Shown piece after piece: positions 1 to 9,275 of a stretch of 64,000 nt of DNA. The position numbers and the translations under genes are program-made. Under the pieces are notes generated by a model that was not told where the DNA came from, did no database searches, and worked only from the letters and a program-made list of their open reading frames with translations. The first letter of the stretch is position 1, and each line of letters begins with the position of its first letter. Source of the stretch: DASRDU01 sp046331565 (GTDB lineage: Bacteria; Acidobacteriota; Blastocatellia; RBC074). Location: contig JAXLQP010000008.1 of assembly GCA_046331565.1 (NCBI GenBank), positions 181,383 through 245,382 of the forward strand, read 5' to 3'.

Positions 1-1233
1 CGCAGCACTGATTGTGCGCAACTGATCGGCAGTCGGGCCGTCAGCTTTCGCTTCGCCTTTGGCCGCAGCCTTTTCAGCTTCATTGATTTTCTTGTCAATG
101 TTTTTGCGCGCGGCGGCAATCGCTTCGCGCAAGGGTGCAAGAGCTTCGGCTGAAGGTTCGCTGACCAGTTCCTCGTTGTAGGCTTCGCACAAAAAGGCAA
201 GCGTGGCGCGGGTTGCGCCTGCCGATGGTTCGATGACGTAAGGAACGTAACGCGCACCCTTTTTGCCCGTTGCCGGATCAACATACTGATCGTCGAAATA
301 TTCAAGCTTCTGAGTGCTGTGCGTGTTCGGCTGCAGCCTGAGTCGCGTCAGGTCTGCTTCGGGAATGTCGCGGCTGTGCGCTGATAAATCGTAATCCTGA
401 CGATTGGCCACGCCTTCAAGTTCGCTGAAGCCAAGCGAGCCGGGAAAGAGGTATTCAATGTCAACGGTCGCTTTGGCGTAATGCGCCAGCTCTTCCTTTG
501 TCTGTGCGCGCTTCTGCAACCGTTCGGGCGCGAGGCCGAGTTGCACGTACCAGTTGAAACGCTGCTCGACCCATTCCTCGTGCAGTTGCTCGTCGTTCTT
601 TTCGCCGGGTTGCAGGTATTGCGGTGGCTTGCAGAAGTATTCAATCTCCATCTGCTCGAACTCGCGCGTGCGGAAGGTGAAGTTGCCCGGCGTGATTTCG
701 TTGCGAAAGGCCTTGCCGATCTGCGCGACGCCGAAAGGCAGCTTGCGGCGCGTCGTCTGCTGCACGTTCAGAAAGTTGACGAAAATGCCCTGCGCGGTTT
801 CAGGCCGCAGGTAAGCGATGTTTTCATCGCTTTCGACCGGGCCGACTGTCGTCTTGAACATCAGATTGAAGCTGCGCGGTTCGGTCAGATTCGTTGAGCC
901 GCAGTTCGGGCATTTGCCGTCTTTCAGATGATCGGCGCGGCTGCGCGTCTTGCATTCGCGGCAGTCAACCAGCGGATCGGAGAACGTCGCTTCGTGGCCC
1001 GAATAACGCCAGACGAGGCGGTTCATCAGAATTGCGGCATCAAGTCCCTCCATATCATCGCGGTCATACACGACCGAACGCCACCAGGCGCGCATAACGT
1101 TGTTCTTGAGTTCGACGCCGAGCGGGCCGTAATCCCACGTCGAGCCGATGCCGCCGTAAATTTCCGAGTTCGCAAAGATGAAGCCCCGCCGTTTGCAGAG
1201 GCTGACGATCTTTTCCATGCTGGGTGCTGCCAT
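1..1233 (-). CDS. glyQS: Glycyl-tRNA synthetase, dimeric class II type (3' end outside window)
   Basis: Charges tRNA-Gly with glycine in the cytoplasm. The visible 411 residues start at an ATG at 1233 and run off the left edge in frame, so the C-terminal part (motif 3 and the anticodon-binding domain) is missing. A CxxC pair at residues 91/94 and another at 108/111 match the zinc-binding insertion of this family. YLRPETAQGIF at about 141-151 and the class II motif 2 region (FRNE near 177, RTREFEQMEME near 188-198) are plainly present. The single-chain alpha2 type is indicated, not the GlyQ/GlyS alpha2beta2 type. A Lys/Ala/Glu-rich stretch lies near residue 390, close to the window edge. Confidence 0.96.
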   Translation of the reverse strand, partial: MAAPSMEKIVSLCKRRGFIFANSEIYGGIGSTWDYGPLGVELKNNVMRAWWRSVVYDRDDMEGLDAAILMNRLVWRYSGHEATFSDPLVDCRECKTRSRADHLKDGKCPNCGSTNLTEPRSFNLMFKTTVGPVESDENIAYLRPETAQGIFVNFLNVQQTTRRKLPFGVAQIGKAFRNEITPGNFTFRTREFEQMEIEYFCKPPQYLQPGEKNDEQLHEEWVEQRFNWYVQLGLAPERLQKRAQTKEELAHYAKATVDIEYLFPGSLGFSELEGVANRQDYDLSAHSRDIPEADLTRLRLQPNTHSTQKLEYFDDQYVDPATGKKGARYVPYVIEPSAGATRATLAFLCEAYNEELVSEPSAEALAPLREAIAAARKNIDKKINEAEKAAAKGEAKADGPTADQLRTISAA

Positions 1234-1731
1234 GTTCGTGGACTACCTTTCGCTGAAAGTTCCGGTGAGGGGCGGTGAAAAATGAAGCGGGATAGTAGCA
1301 GACCACCAGCAATCCGGTCTACCGCCGTCTTCAGGCTGTCAGTGCTTCTGCAAGCCGATGCTTCCTCGCGCGTTCTGTGTCAGGCGGGCAACCGGCGAGG
1401 GCGATGCCAGCTCCTGGGTACGCACGCTTCCAGCGTGCTGTGCTTCGTGGAAACAACGACTTTTCGCAACCCGGCACGCTGGAAGCGTGCATACCCAGGG
1501 GCTGGCCTTGACCCTGGGCGACGGGAAACGGTGCTTGACAGGCCCGTGTGGCGTAGCGGAAAATTTGCACACCCTGTGTTTTGATCGCTTTATCAATAAT
1601 CTGAGTAAGCGATGCTGACTGAAGTTTCCAGGCGGCCTGATGTTCTCATTCCTTCTCCCAGACCCGCGCTGCTCCCGGACAGATTTCGCCCCTGCTGGCA
1701 GGGTTTGGATTGAAACGAAGGCGGTAATCTT
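1234..1731. other. Intergenic region with one palindromic element
   Basis: This 498-base gap separates two divergent genes, so it must hold both promoters, but I could not pick convincing -35/-10 boxes. Its middle is occupied by a long inverted repeat listed separately at 1406-1506. Several short open frames run through the palindrome on both strands, but they lack ribosome binding sites and are not credible genes. Confidence 0.7.
1406..1506. repeat. Palindromic repeat element, copy 1
   Basis: Two 33-base arms (1406-1438 and 1474-1506) are inverted copies of each other with two mismatches, separated by a 35-base loop. The arm core reads CTGGGTACGCACGCTTCCAG continuing into CGTGC. A second copy with the same core and a related loop is at 9033-9147. 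The loop keeps the bases GGAAACAAC and ACTTTTC in both copies, in the same orientation. It resembles a REP/MITE-like non-autonomous element or a structured RNA/DNA hairpin. No transposase lies nearby. Confidence 0.85.
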
Positions 1732-3522
1732 ATGAAAAGAGTTTTTTCAATGCTGATGGTCGGTGGCCTGCTGATGGCGGCATCAGCCACTCCGGCGACA
1801 TTTTCTCCATCCGGTTCCGGGGTGGTTGAGGCAGCGCCTGCGCTGGCTTTTGTCGCCGGGACGGTGCGCACTGATAACGGCACACCGCTGAATGGCGCGA
1901 CCGTGGCGCTTTATGAAGCCAGTCTGAACGGCAAACTGATCAGAAGCGTGAAGACTGATCCGCAGGGCAAATTTACTGCCGGTGTCGCGCCCGGCGCTTA
2001 CAACCTGCGCGCTGAGGCGAGCGGTTACAAGGCGAAATTCACGCGCATCAATCTTGATCGCGCGCAGACGCTGACTTTCAACTTTGCGCTCAAACGCACC
2101 GATACGCTGGTTGACCGGCGCGGCGACCGCGACGATTACCGCTGGATCGGGCGCAGCGTGCCGCGCAGCGTGCTGCATTACGGCGAAGATGAAACCGTCG
2201 CGGAAAACACCGCACAGACCGAAAAGGTCGAAGATCGCCTGACGCAGCATCGCCCGTCAGTTCACGGTGTCGCGCAATTTGTCGGCTCCGGTTCAGCCGC
2301 CCGCAACGGCCAGCCTGATCGCAGTTTTTACGGCACTAACTTTGCCGTTTCCGGTTCGCTCAATAACAGCTTTGAAGTTGCGCTCATCGGCCAGGGCGGC
2401 GCGGGCAACAATGCGATGCAGCGGCTGGCGCTGATTGCGGCGATGCGGCCTGATGACAAACATCACGTGACAGCCAGTCTCGGTTACGGGCGGCTGGCGC
2501 TGCCGTCGCGTGGCGCCGACAATCGCGCAGCCGATGCTGAATCAGCGCCGGTGCTGGAACAGGCTTCACTTTCGATTGTTGATTCGTGGCAGGTCTTTCA
2601 GCCGCTGCTGATTGTTTACGGCTTCGATTATTCACGTTTTGTCGGCGCGCTGGGCAGAAACCGCGAAAGCATTCAGCCGCGCGTGGCCGTGCAGTATGCG
2701 CCTTCCTCACAGACGCGCCTGAAGGCAGCGGTGACGCCGGGACGCGATTTTCCGCAAAATCCGGTCGAAGGCCTGAAGACTGAAAACATCAGCGCCGAGA
2801 ACACCCCGGATGCGCTGTTTGCCAGCTCACCCACTGAAGTCGCCTTCAGGGACAATGAGCCGCTGATGGATCGCAGCCGCCGCTATGAACTGGGCATTGA
2901 GCGGGTTTTTGGTGACGGTGATGCGTCGCTGGAAACAACGGCTTTTTACGATGTGTTTTCAGGGCATGGCGTCGGAGTGCTGGCGCTGCCGCTGGAAGCC
3001 ACGCCTGAAACTCAGGCCGCATTTCAGCAGGTCGCGGCGCTCAACGGCGCCTCGCGCGGGATGCGTGTGATGTATTCGCAGCGCATCAGCAAGCACCTGA
3101 GCGCCGCCGCCGGTTACAGTTTCGGACGCGGCGAACGCTTCAGCAAATCCTTCAATGCCACAACGCCCGGCGCTCCGGCAGAAATGTTCGCGGGCGGATT
3201 TTTCCAGGTCGCTTCAGCAAAGTTCGATCTCGACCTGAGCCGCGAAACCGGCACGACAGTGTCAACAGTGATTCGTCTTTCGCCTTCAGCAGTCGTTTTC
3301 GCCATTGATCCGTTTGCCGGGCAAATGAGCGTGTATGACCCGAACATCAGCATTTACGTCACACAGAATCTGCCGACTTTCGGTCTGCCATTCCGCTGCC
3401 AGGCAATCGTTGATGTGCGAAACCTGCTGAATCAGTCAGCCGGAACAGATGATGGATCAACACAGCTTGTCGCGGCACGCACACAGCGCACCGTGCGCGG
3501 TGGCATCGCTTTTCGCTGGTAA
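1732..3522 (+). CDS. Outer-membrane beta-barrel protein with N-terminal carboxypeptidase-regulatory-like domain
   Basis: 596 residues. An N-terminal signal peptide (MKRVFSMLMVGGLLMAASA) is followed by a carboxypeptidase-D-regulatory-like beta-sandwich at about residues 40-125 (VAGTVRTDNGTPLNGATV, then DPQGKFTAGVAPGAYNLRAE). The rest looks like alternating beta strands, ending in an aromatic residue (GGIAFRW), as is usual for barrels folded by the Bam machinery. No TonB plug domain is evident, so it is shorter than a classical TonB-dependent receptor, and its ligand cannot be named. It stands alone between a palindromic repeat and a histidine kinase. The class call is fairly sure; a specific role is not. 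Confidence 0.75.
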   Translation: MKRVFSMLMVGGLLMAASATPATFSPSGSGVVEAAPALAFVAGTVRTDNGTPLNGATVALYEASLNGKLIRSVKTDPQGKFTAGVAPGAYNLRAEASGYKAKFTRINLDRAQTLTFNFALKRTDTLVDRRGDRDDYRWIGRSVPRSVLHYGEDETVAENTAQTEKVEDRLTQHRPSVHGVAQFVGSGSAARNGQPDRSFYGTNFAVSGSLNNSFEVALIGQGGAGNNAMQRLALIAAMRPDDKHHVTASLGYGRLALPSRGADNRAADAESAPVLEQASLSIVDSWQVFQPLLIVYGFDYSRFVGALGRNRESIQPRVAVQYAPSSQTRLKAAVTPGRDFPQNPVEGLKTENISAENTPDALFASSPTEVAFRDNEPLMDRSRRYELGIERVFGDGDASLETTAFYDVFSGHGVGVLALPLEATPETQAAFQQVAALNGASRGMRVMYSQRISKHLSAAAGYSFGRGERFSKSFNATTPGAPAEMFAGGFFQVASAKFDLDLSRETGTTVSTVIRLSPSAVVFAIDPFAGQMSVYDPNISIYVTQNLPTFGLPFRCQAIVDVRNLLNQSAGTDDGSTQLVAARTQRTVRGGIAFRW

Positions 3523-3810
3523 TGTGATCTGCGGCACTGATTAAAAAACTGACTGCCCCGAAAATGATGATCCATGGTTCATCCGAAATCTCGGAGGCCA
3601 TCCAAAAATTTGAAAGGCTGCTCAGCCGCCCCCTCATTACAAATGGCCGCGTCGGCCAGAGCTGTTTCTGGAAACGCGGCTGGATCAGCGCCCCGCTGAT
3701 CGCGGTCTGACTAATGACAGCACTGAACTTAACTGGAATAACAGTTGCCTGAACAGACTGGTCTGGCCGGTCTGAAATGAGTTGCCGGTCGCTGACGTGG
3801 GAGAGAGACA

Positions 3811-6765
3811 TTGAAACCGCAGGCCAACACTAACCGGGTCACCACACGCACGCTGCTGCTGCTGTTTGCAGCCGCGCTGATGCTGGCCGGGGGCGTGTTC
3901 AATCTGCGTGACCGTATCAGCCAGAAACCGGTGCCTTCTGATGGCGTGATCTGGAAGGATCAGACCGGCACGGGTGTGGTCGCCGCTCACGTTGAACCGG
4001 GAAGCCCGGCAGCGCAGGCAGGCATTTATGAAGGCGATGTCCTTGTCGGCATCAGCACTGACGGTCACGGCGAAGAGTTTGACGAAATCACCGAAGCCCG
4101 CTACGTGCAACTGATCCTCGATCAGATGAAGGATCGGATCAGCGAAAATCGCCCGCTCAGTTACTGGATTGTCCGGCGCAATTTTTCAGGCGATGCGGCG
4201 CGCGAAGGCATCGCTGATCTGACGCACCTTGACAGTCGCGGTGAACCCAATCTGCTGCGCGCTGTTTACCTGGCCCTGATCGGGCTGGCTTACCTGGGTA
4301 TTGGCGTCTATTTTCTGCTGCGTCAGGGCAGCGCGCCTTACGTCACGCATTTCTTCCTGATCTGCCTGTGCGCCTTCATTACGCATTTTTACAGTCCGAC
4401 CGCCGAACTGCGCACGCAGTTTGACAAGGCCGTTGACCTGGCCGACCTGATTTCATTCCTGCTGCTTGGCCCGCTCTTCATTCACTTCGCCGCCATCTAT
4501 CCGTCCCGCGATCATCTTTTCAGTCGTCGGCGGTGGCTGGCTGCGCTGCTTTACCTGCCAACGCTGGCATTGGTGACCGGCGAAATAGTGCTGCGCATTG
4601 CAAGCCTGCGCGAACGCCTGCCGCTTTCAGCCGTAAATGTGAAGGACGCGCTTGAACGCGGCGCTGATTTTCTGTTTGCCGCATCGCTGCTCATCAGTTG
4701 CGCGCTCTTTCTGCGCACCTTTCAGCAAGCCCGCTCGACAGTCATTCGCCAGCAGTTGAAATGGATTGTCTGGGGCATGGGCGTGGCTTCGCTCGTCTTT
4801 GCGGCTTTCTATCTGCCGTCACGTCTGGCGACGGAACAGGCCTCCGACCTGCTTTCCAGCATTGCCATCGCGCCGCTGATTCTGATTCCGCTGACGATGG
4901 GCTATTCGATTGTGCGTTACCGGCTGATGGATGTGGACATTCTGGTGCGCCGTTCGGTGGCTTACATCATCGCCACGTTGTCAGTCGCGCTGCTGTTCGG
5001 TTCGGTGATGGCGGTCAGCCTGAAGTTTTTGCAGGATCAGTTGTCAGGCGCAACGCTGCTGATTACGGCGATTGCGCTGTCAGCGATTGCGATGCTCTTT
5101 GCGCCGATGAAAAACTGGGTGCAGGAGCGCATTGACCGGCTCTTTTACGGCGAGAAATATGATTACCGCATGACGCTTCAGGATTTTGGCCGGACGCTGT
5201 CATCCACGACCGACCGCGAAATCCTGCTTGACAGTCTGACGCGCCGCCTCAAGGAAGTGCTGGGGGTCGAGCGACTGGCGATTTTCATTGAAGACAGAAC
5301 CACGCCGTCCGGCTTTGCGCCCGCCCGCAGCGAAGGCCTCGACACTGAAGTGAGCCTGCCGCCTGACTTCCTGACCACGCTGCGCGAACACAGCGGCACC
5401 AGCGGCATCGTCAGCGCCAGCGACATTGATTTTGACGAAGAGTTATTCACGGCTGACGATCAGCCGACCGTCAGCAATCGCCGTCGCCTGCATTATTTTG
5501 TGCCCTGCGCGGCGCGGTCGCGCGTGGTCGCAGTGATTGCGCTGGGCCGGATGTCGAACGGGGCGCTGCTCTCATCAGAAGACCTGAACCTGTTGCGGGC
5601 AATTTCGGGTTATGTCGCAGTCGCGCTTGAAAACGCGATGCTGATTGAGGAACAGGCGCAGCGCGCCGATGAACTGGCCCGCCTCAAGGAATTCAACGAG
5701 AACATCATCGAATCAATCAGTGTCGGCGTGATGGTCGTCAATTTGCAGGGCCGGGTCGTCAACTGGAACAGCGCGCTCGAAGAAATTTACGGACTGCGCC
5801 GCGAGGATGCGATTGGCCGCCGCCTGCCTGAAGTCTTTCAGTCAGACATGCTCAACGCCATGCGCGAAATGATTGCCCGCAGCGAACACCAGCCCGATCA
5901 GGCCGCCAATATTTACAAGTTCCGCGCCGATGCAGTTGATGGCCGTGAACTGACGCTGAACATTTCGCTCGCGCCGCTGCATTCCAAACTCGGAGAAGTT
6001 GAAGGCACGCTGGTCGCCATCGAAGATGTCACTTCGCGCATCCGGCTGGAAGAACAGTTGCAGCAGTCTGACAAGCTTTCTTCCATCGGCCTGCTCGCCG
6101 CCGGAGTCGCGCACGAAGTCAACACGCCGCTCACCGGCATCTCGTCCTATTCGCAGATGCTGATGCAGCAGATTCCTGAAACCGACCCGCGCCACAAACT
6201 GCTCGAAAAGATTCACCGGCAGACTTCGCGCGCGTCTTCAATCGTCAATAACCTGCTCAACTTTTCGCGCGTCAGCGATTCGCGGATGACCGAGGTCAAT
6301 CTGAATCGCGTTCTCGATGACACGATTCAACTGCTCGAAGCTCAGCTTCGCAACACCCGGATTGAAGTCGTGCGCAGTTATGACGAACTGCTGCCGCCCG
6401 CGCTCGGCAATGCGCCCAAGCTGCAACAGGTTTTTATGAACCTGATTCTCAATGCCCGCGACGCCATGCCTGAAGGCGGCACGCTTGAAATCATCACCAC
6501 CGCAGGCGCAACCACAGCCAGCATCGTCTTCCGCGATTCCGGCACTGGCATTGCGCCTGAACATCTCGCCAAAATTTACGATCCGTTCTTCACCACCAAG
6601 CAGATCGGCCAGGGCACCGGCCTCGGCCTCGCCGTCAGCTACGGCATCATTCAGGATCACGGCGGCAGCATCCACGTCGAAAGCAGACCCGGCGAAGGCA
6701 CCAGCTTCAGCCTCACCCTGCCACTTGCCCGCGCCCGGCAGCAGCTTGCCACCGCCAGCGACTGA
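3811..6765 (+). CDS. Membrane sensor histidine kinase with PDZ, GAF and PAS domains (orphan)
   Basis: 984 residues with a TTG start; the GGGAGAG ribosome binding site a few bases upstream supports it. Order: one N-terminal membrane segment (about 13-30), a PDZ-like domain (about 50-120, with EPGSPAAQAGIYEGDVLV), a block of some seven hydrophobic segments (about 148-430), a linker with RLFYGEKYDYR, a GAF-like domain (about 475-615), a PAS domain (about 625-740), then HisKA and HATPase. The phospho-acceptor is His768 in VAHEVNTPL. The N box (NLILNARDAMPEGG), G1 (DSGTGIAPE), F box (FFTTK) and G2 (GTGLGLAVS) are intact, so it should be active. No response regulator is adjacent. The 288-base region upstream includes an 8-bp hairpin at 3683-3701. 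Confidence 0.93.
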   Translation: MKPQANTNRVTTRTLLLLFAAALMLAGGVFNLRDRISQKPVPSDGVIWKDQTGTGVVAAHVEPGSPAAQAGIYEGDVLVGISTDGHGEEFDEITEARYVQLILDQMKDRISENRPLSYWIVRRNFSGDAAREGIADLTHLDSRGEPNLLRAVYLALIGLAYLGIGVYFLLRQGSAPYVTHFFLICLCAFITHFYSPTAELRTQFDKAVDLADLISFLLLGPLFIHFAAIYPSRDHLFSRRRWLAALLYLPTLALVTGEIVLRIASLRERLPLSAVNVKDALERGADFLFAASLLISCALFLRTFQQARSTVIRQQLKWIVWGMGVASLVFAAFYLPSRLATEQASDLLSSIAIAPLILIPLTMGYSIVRYRLMDVDILVRRSVAYIIATLSVALLFGSVMAVSLKFLQDQLSGATLLITAIALSAIAMLFAPMKNWVQERIDRLFYGEKYDYRMTLQDFGRTLSSTTDREILLDSLTRRLKEVLGVERLAIFIEDRTTPSGFAPARSEGLDTEVSLPPDFLTTLREHSGTSGIVSASDIDFDEELFTADDQPTVSNRRRLHYFVPCAARSRVVAVIALGRMSNGALLSSEDLNLLRAISGYVAVALENAMLIEEQAQRADELARLKEFNENIIESISVGVMVVNLQGRVVNWNSALEEIYGLRREDAIGRRLPEVFQSDMLNAMREMIARSEHQPDQAANIYKFRADAVDGRELTLNISLAPLHSKLGEVEGTLVAIEDVTSRIRLEEQLQQSDKLSSIGLLAAGVAHEVNTPLTGISSYSQMLMQQIPETDPRHKLLEKIHRQTSRASSIVNNLLNFSRVSDSRMTEVNLNRVLDDTIQLLEAQLRNTRIEVVRSYDELLPPALGNAPKLQQVFMNLILNARDAMPEGGTLEIITTAGATTASIVFRDSGTGIAPEHLAKIYDPFFTTKQIGQGTGLGLAVSYGIIQDHGGSIHVESRPGEGTSFSLTLPLARARQQLATASD

Positions 6766-7206
6766 ACCTTATCAGGTTGTTATTAAATCCCCGGGGCTGT
6801 CGCGGTATGGATGGCATCGGGAGTTTTCAGCCCGGTGGCCACTTAACTCACGCAGGCAAAATAAAGCGGATTACAATCACGAAAGGCCGCCAGGGGTACA
6901 TTGGGCGGCTTTCACATTTTTAGTCTGATCAGGATCTTTCGTGAGTGGCTTTGGAAGAGGAAGAGTGAATTCGAATTTGCGGTATAAATCCTCTCTGACA
7001 ATTTCATCATATCAAAGCCCTGCTCGGAATGCAGGTTTCAGGCACCCCAAAAACACCATCAAAAACTTGCCTGACTTTTCCCACTGTAGATGATATCGCG
7101 GGCTGACTTCGAAGCCGAAGGAGGCACGCTCTCCCCACAGAGAAAACTTTCATATCTGATGGATCGTGGCGCTTTCGGTTCATCTCAACACAAAGGAGAA
7201 ACTCGC
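6766..7206. other. Intergenic region, nothing recognised
   Basis: About 440 bases between the histidine kinase stop and the preferred start of the DUF6178-like gene. I see no hairpin terminator with a T-run, no repeat shared with other gaps and no convincing promoter. A frame continuous with the downstream gene opens at 7090, but the AAAGGAGA ribosome binding site sits just before the ATG at 7207, so the upstream part is probably untranslated leader. Confidence 0.5.
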
Positions 7207-8931
7207 ATGAACAGCTTTGCGAACGCCTTGCCTTCACATCCTCCGTGTCCCGACGGCACGGATCGGCCCGGTGACAAGCCAGCGCGGCGCGATGCGACAG
7301 ACGAGCGTGGTCTGCTCAATCGCATTCTGAACATGCCAGGCCTTGAGCAGGCCGTCCCCCGACTGCGGCCCGATCTGCTTCACCGAATCATTCAAACCTG
7401 CGGGCTTGAGGATTGCGGCGAGATCGTGGCGCTGGCAACGCCAGAGCAGTTGGCGCGCATTTTTGATCTCGACTTATGGCGCGCCGCCCGACCGGGTCAG
7501 GACGAGCAGTTCGATGCCGACCGTTTCGGCGTGTGGATTGAGGTGCTGGCGGAATCCGGCGCAGCGGTGGCGGCGCAGAAGCTCGCGGGGATGGATGTTG
7601 ATCTTGTGGTAACCGGACTCGCACAGCACGTGCGCGTCTATGATCGCGCGGCGGTGACGCCCTGGGAGACGCTGGACGGAGAACAAGTGGACGCGATTCG
7701 CGTCAGCGACGACGGACTCACTTCCGACGTCGGCGGCTATCTGCTCGTGGCCAGACGCGCTGACTCCTGGCAGGCAATCGTTGAGGTTCTGATGTCCCTT
7801 GAGGAAGAGCATCCCGACTACTTTCATCAGGTGATGCGGGGATGTCGCAAGCTCTCAAACTCCGGACGCGAGGCCGACGGACTGGATGATCTGCTCACTG
7901 AAGGGGAGCAGGTCATGTTTGACCTGGCGGTTGAACGTGAGCAACGCCGTGAGAAGCAGGGATATGTGACGCCCGCACAGGCTCGCGCCTTCCTCCGGAT
8001 GTCACGGGAGTTGCGGATCGAGGGCGACGCCATGCCGCCCGCAAACCCGCTCGCACGCGCGTATTTCCGGGACATTGACACAACGACAACAGCGGACGCC
8101 CACAATGCACCAGGCGCATCAGGACTCCTCGCGGCGGGATCAGAGGCGCAACCGGCCCCGGAGGATTCCGCTGAAGCTGTCGCTGCGGTCTTCGAGGTAC
8201 TCTTCGATGCGGGGATCACTGCACAGTCGCCCCGAGCGTTGCCCAGCGGATCAGATGCCCGCGCGCCGCGTCTCGGCCATATCCAGGCGCACCTGGAGTT
8301 CGTCCTCGACAAGGACCACGAGGCCAGTCAGGCAAGGAACGCGGAACTTGCCTGGCTGGCGAACGCGCTTATGGCCGGATGTTCCATCCAGACGCGGCCC
8401 TTTACGGCGCAGGAGGCGTCGGCAGCGGCCCTCGCTGTCTGTAACCTCGGCCTGGAAAACTGGCCGCCTCACTGGCTCCCGGCGAACGCGACGGCGCCGC
8501 CCATCTCCTTCCTCGTTGATTACGACCTTGTCAGCGTGTTCCAGGTCGGGTGGACAGTCCTTCATAACAACGTCGGCATGTATGCGGCGGAACAACTGAT
8601 CAGAGTCCTGGGCCGGATGCGATGCGACGACCGCGAGATTCAGATGGGACTCAATGCACTGCGCATCGAGCTGGCGAAACACTGGCAAGCCGAAGCGCCG
8701 TGGCGCGCCCGGGACGCGCTGGAGGTGATCGCCACCCTGGACCTGCCGACATGGGCTGTACTGCTCGCGCTGATTGACGAATGCCCGACGCTGCACGCGG
8801 GCATCAGCGCATCAGGGGATTCACAGAGGCTCTCTGTCAGCGCCACTGACTTCGAGTTCATTTCGGAAAACAATCAGATCGCGTCCGTCCGTGAATACAT
8901 GCGGTTACTGCCGGAGACACTGCGCCGCTGA
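7207..8931 (+). CDS. DUF6178-like protein of unknown function, atypical codon use
   Basis: 574 residues from the ATG at 7207, chosen because AAAGGAGA lies about 8 bases upstream; an in-frame ATG at 7090 lacks such a site. The N-terminal part (LLNRILNMPGLEQAVPRLRP, then LLHRIIQTCGLEDCGEIVAL) matches my memory of the DUF6178 family; no catalytic motif is recognisable. There is no signal peptide or membrane segment, so it is probably cytoplasmic and mainly helical. Codon use is odd: eight of the first ten Glu codons are GAG, whereas nine of the first ten in the upstream kinase are GAA. With a palindromic element right behind it, this suggests horizontal transfer. Function unknown. Confidence 0.7.
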   Translation: MNSFANALPSHPPCPDGTDRPGDKPARRDATDERGLLNRILNMPGLEQAVPRLRPDLLHRIIQTCGLEDCGEIVALATPEQLARIFDLDLWRAARPGQDEQFDADRFGVWIEVLAESGAAVAAQKLAGMDVDLVVTGLAQHVRVYDRAAVTPWETLDGEQVDAIRVSDDGLTSDVGGYLLVARRADSWQAIVEVLMSLEEEHPDYFHQVMRGCRKLSNSGREADGLDDLLTEGEQVMFDLAVEREQRREKQGYVTPAQARAFLRMSRELRIEGDAMPPANPLARAYFRDIDTTTTADAHNAPGASGLLAAGSEAQPAPEDSAEAVAAVFEVLFDAGITAQSPRALPSGSDARAPRLGHIQAHLEFVLDKDHEASQARNAELAWLANALMAGCSIQTRPFTAQEASAAALAVCNLGLENWPPHWLPANATAPPISFLVDYDLVSVFQVGWTVLHNNVGMYAAEQLIRVLGRMRCDDREIQMGLNALRIELAKHWQAEAPWRARDALEVIATLDLPTWAVLLALIDECPTLHAGISASGDSQRLSVSATDFEFISENNQIASVREYMRLLPETLRR

Positions 8932-9032
8932 CCGGCCAGCACGCTGGTCGGCGGCTGAACGCTCGGACTTGAAGCTGTAGTGACGGAAAATCAAAGAGCC
9001 GACCGGAGATGACTTTTCTTCCTCCGACCAGG

Positions 9033-9147
9033 GGTCAGGACATTTTCCTGGGTACGCACGCTTCCAGCGTGCTGTGTTTCGCGGAAACAACAACTTTTCA
9101 AAGTTCAGCACGCTGGAAGCGTGCGTACCCAGGAAAATGTCCTGACC
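9033..9147. repeat. Palindromic repeat element, copy 2 (perfect 42-base arms)
   Basis: Arms at 9033-9074 and 9106-9147 are perfect inverted copies around a 31-base loop. The inner 25 bases of each arm share the core of copy 1 (1406-1506). The outer bases differ (GGTCAGGACATTTTC here), so the outer stem has been rebuilt by compensatory or local change. The loop keeps GGAAACAACAACTTTTC, as in copy 1. It fills most of the gap 8932-9275 between the DUF6178-like gene and the GntR regulator; nothing else is evident in that gap. Confidence 0.9.
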
Positions 9148-9275
9148 CTGCGTCCGGCTCCGAATCAGGCGTCACAAAAGAGATTTGATGGTAAACTTTG
9201 CCGCGCGGTTTCAGCCTTCAGAAAACACTTCAGACGACAACCCAGACCCGCAGCAGGAAGGAATTGAACATCATT

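Noticed and set aside
1331..1618. Overlapping small frames on both strands around the first palindrome
   Set aside because: Their similarity to each other comes from the inverted repeat; no start signals were found.
1783..2250. Long antisense frames opposite the outer-membrane protein and similar genes
   Set aside because: They are the expected by-product of high-GC coding on the other strand, with no family motifs.
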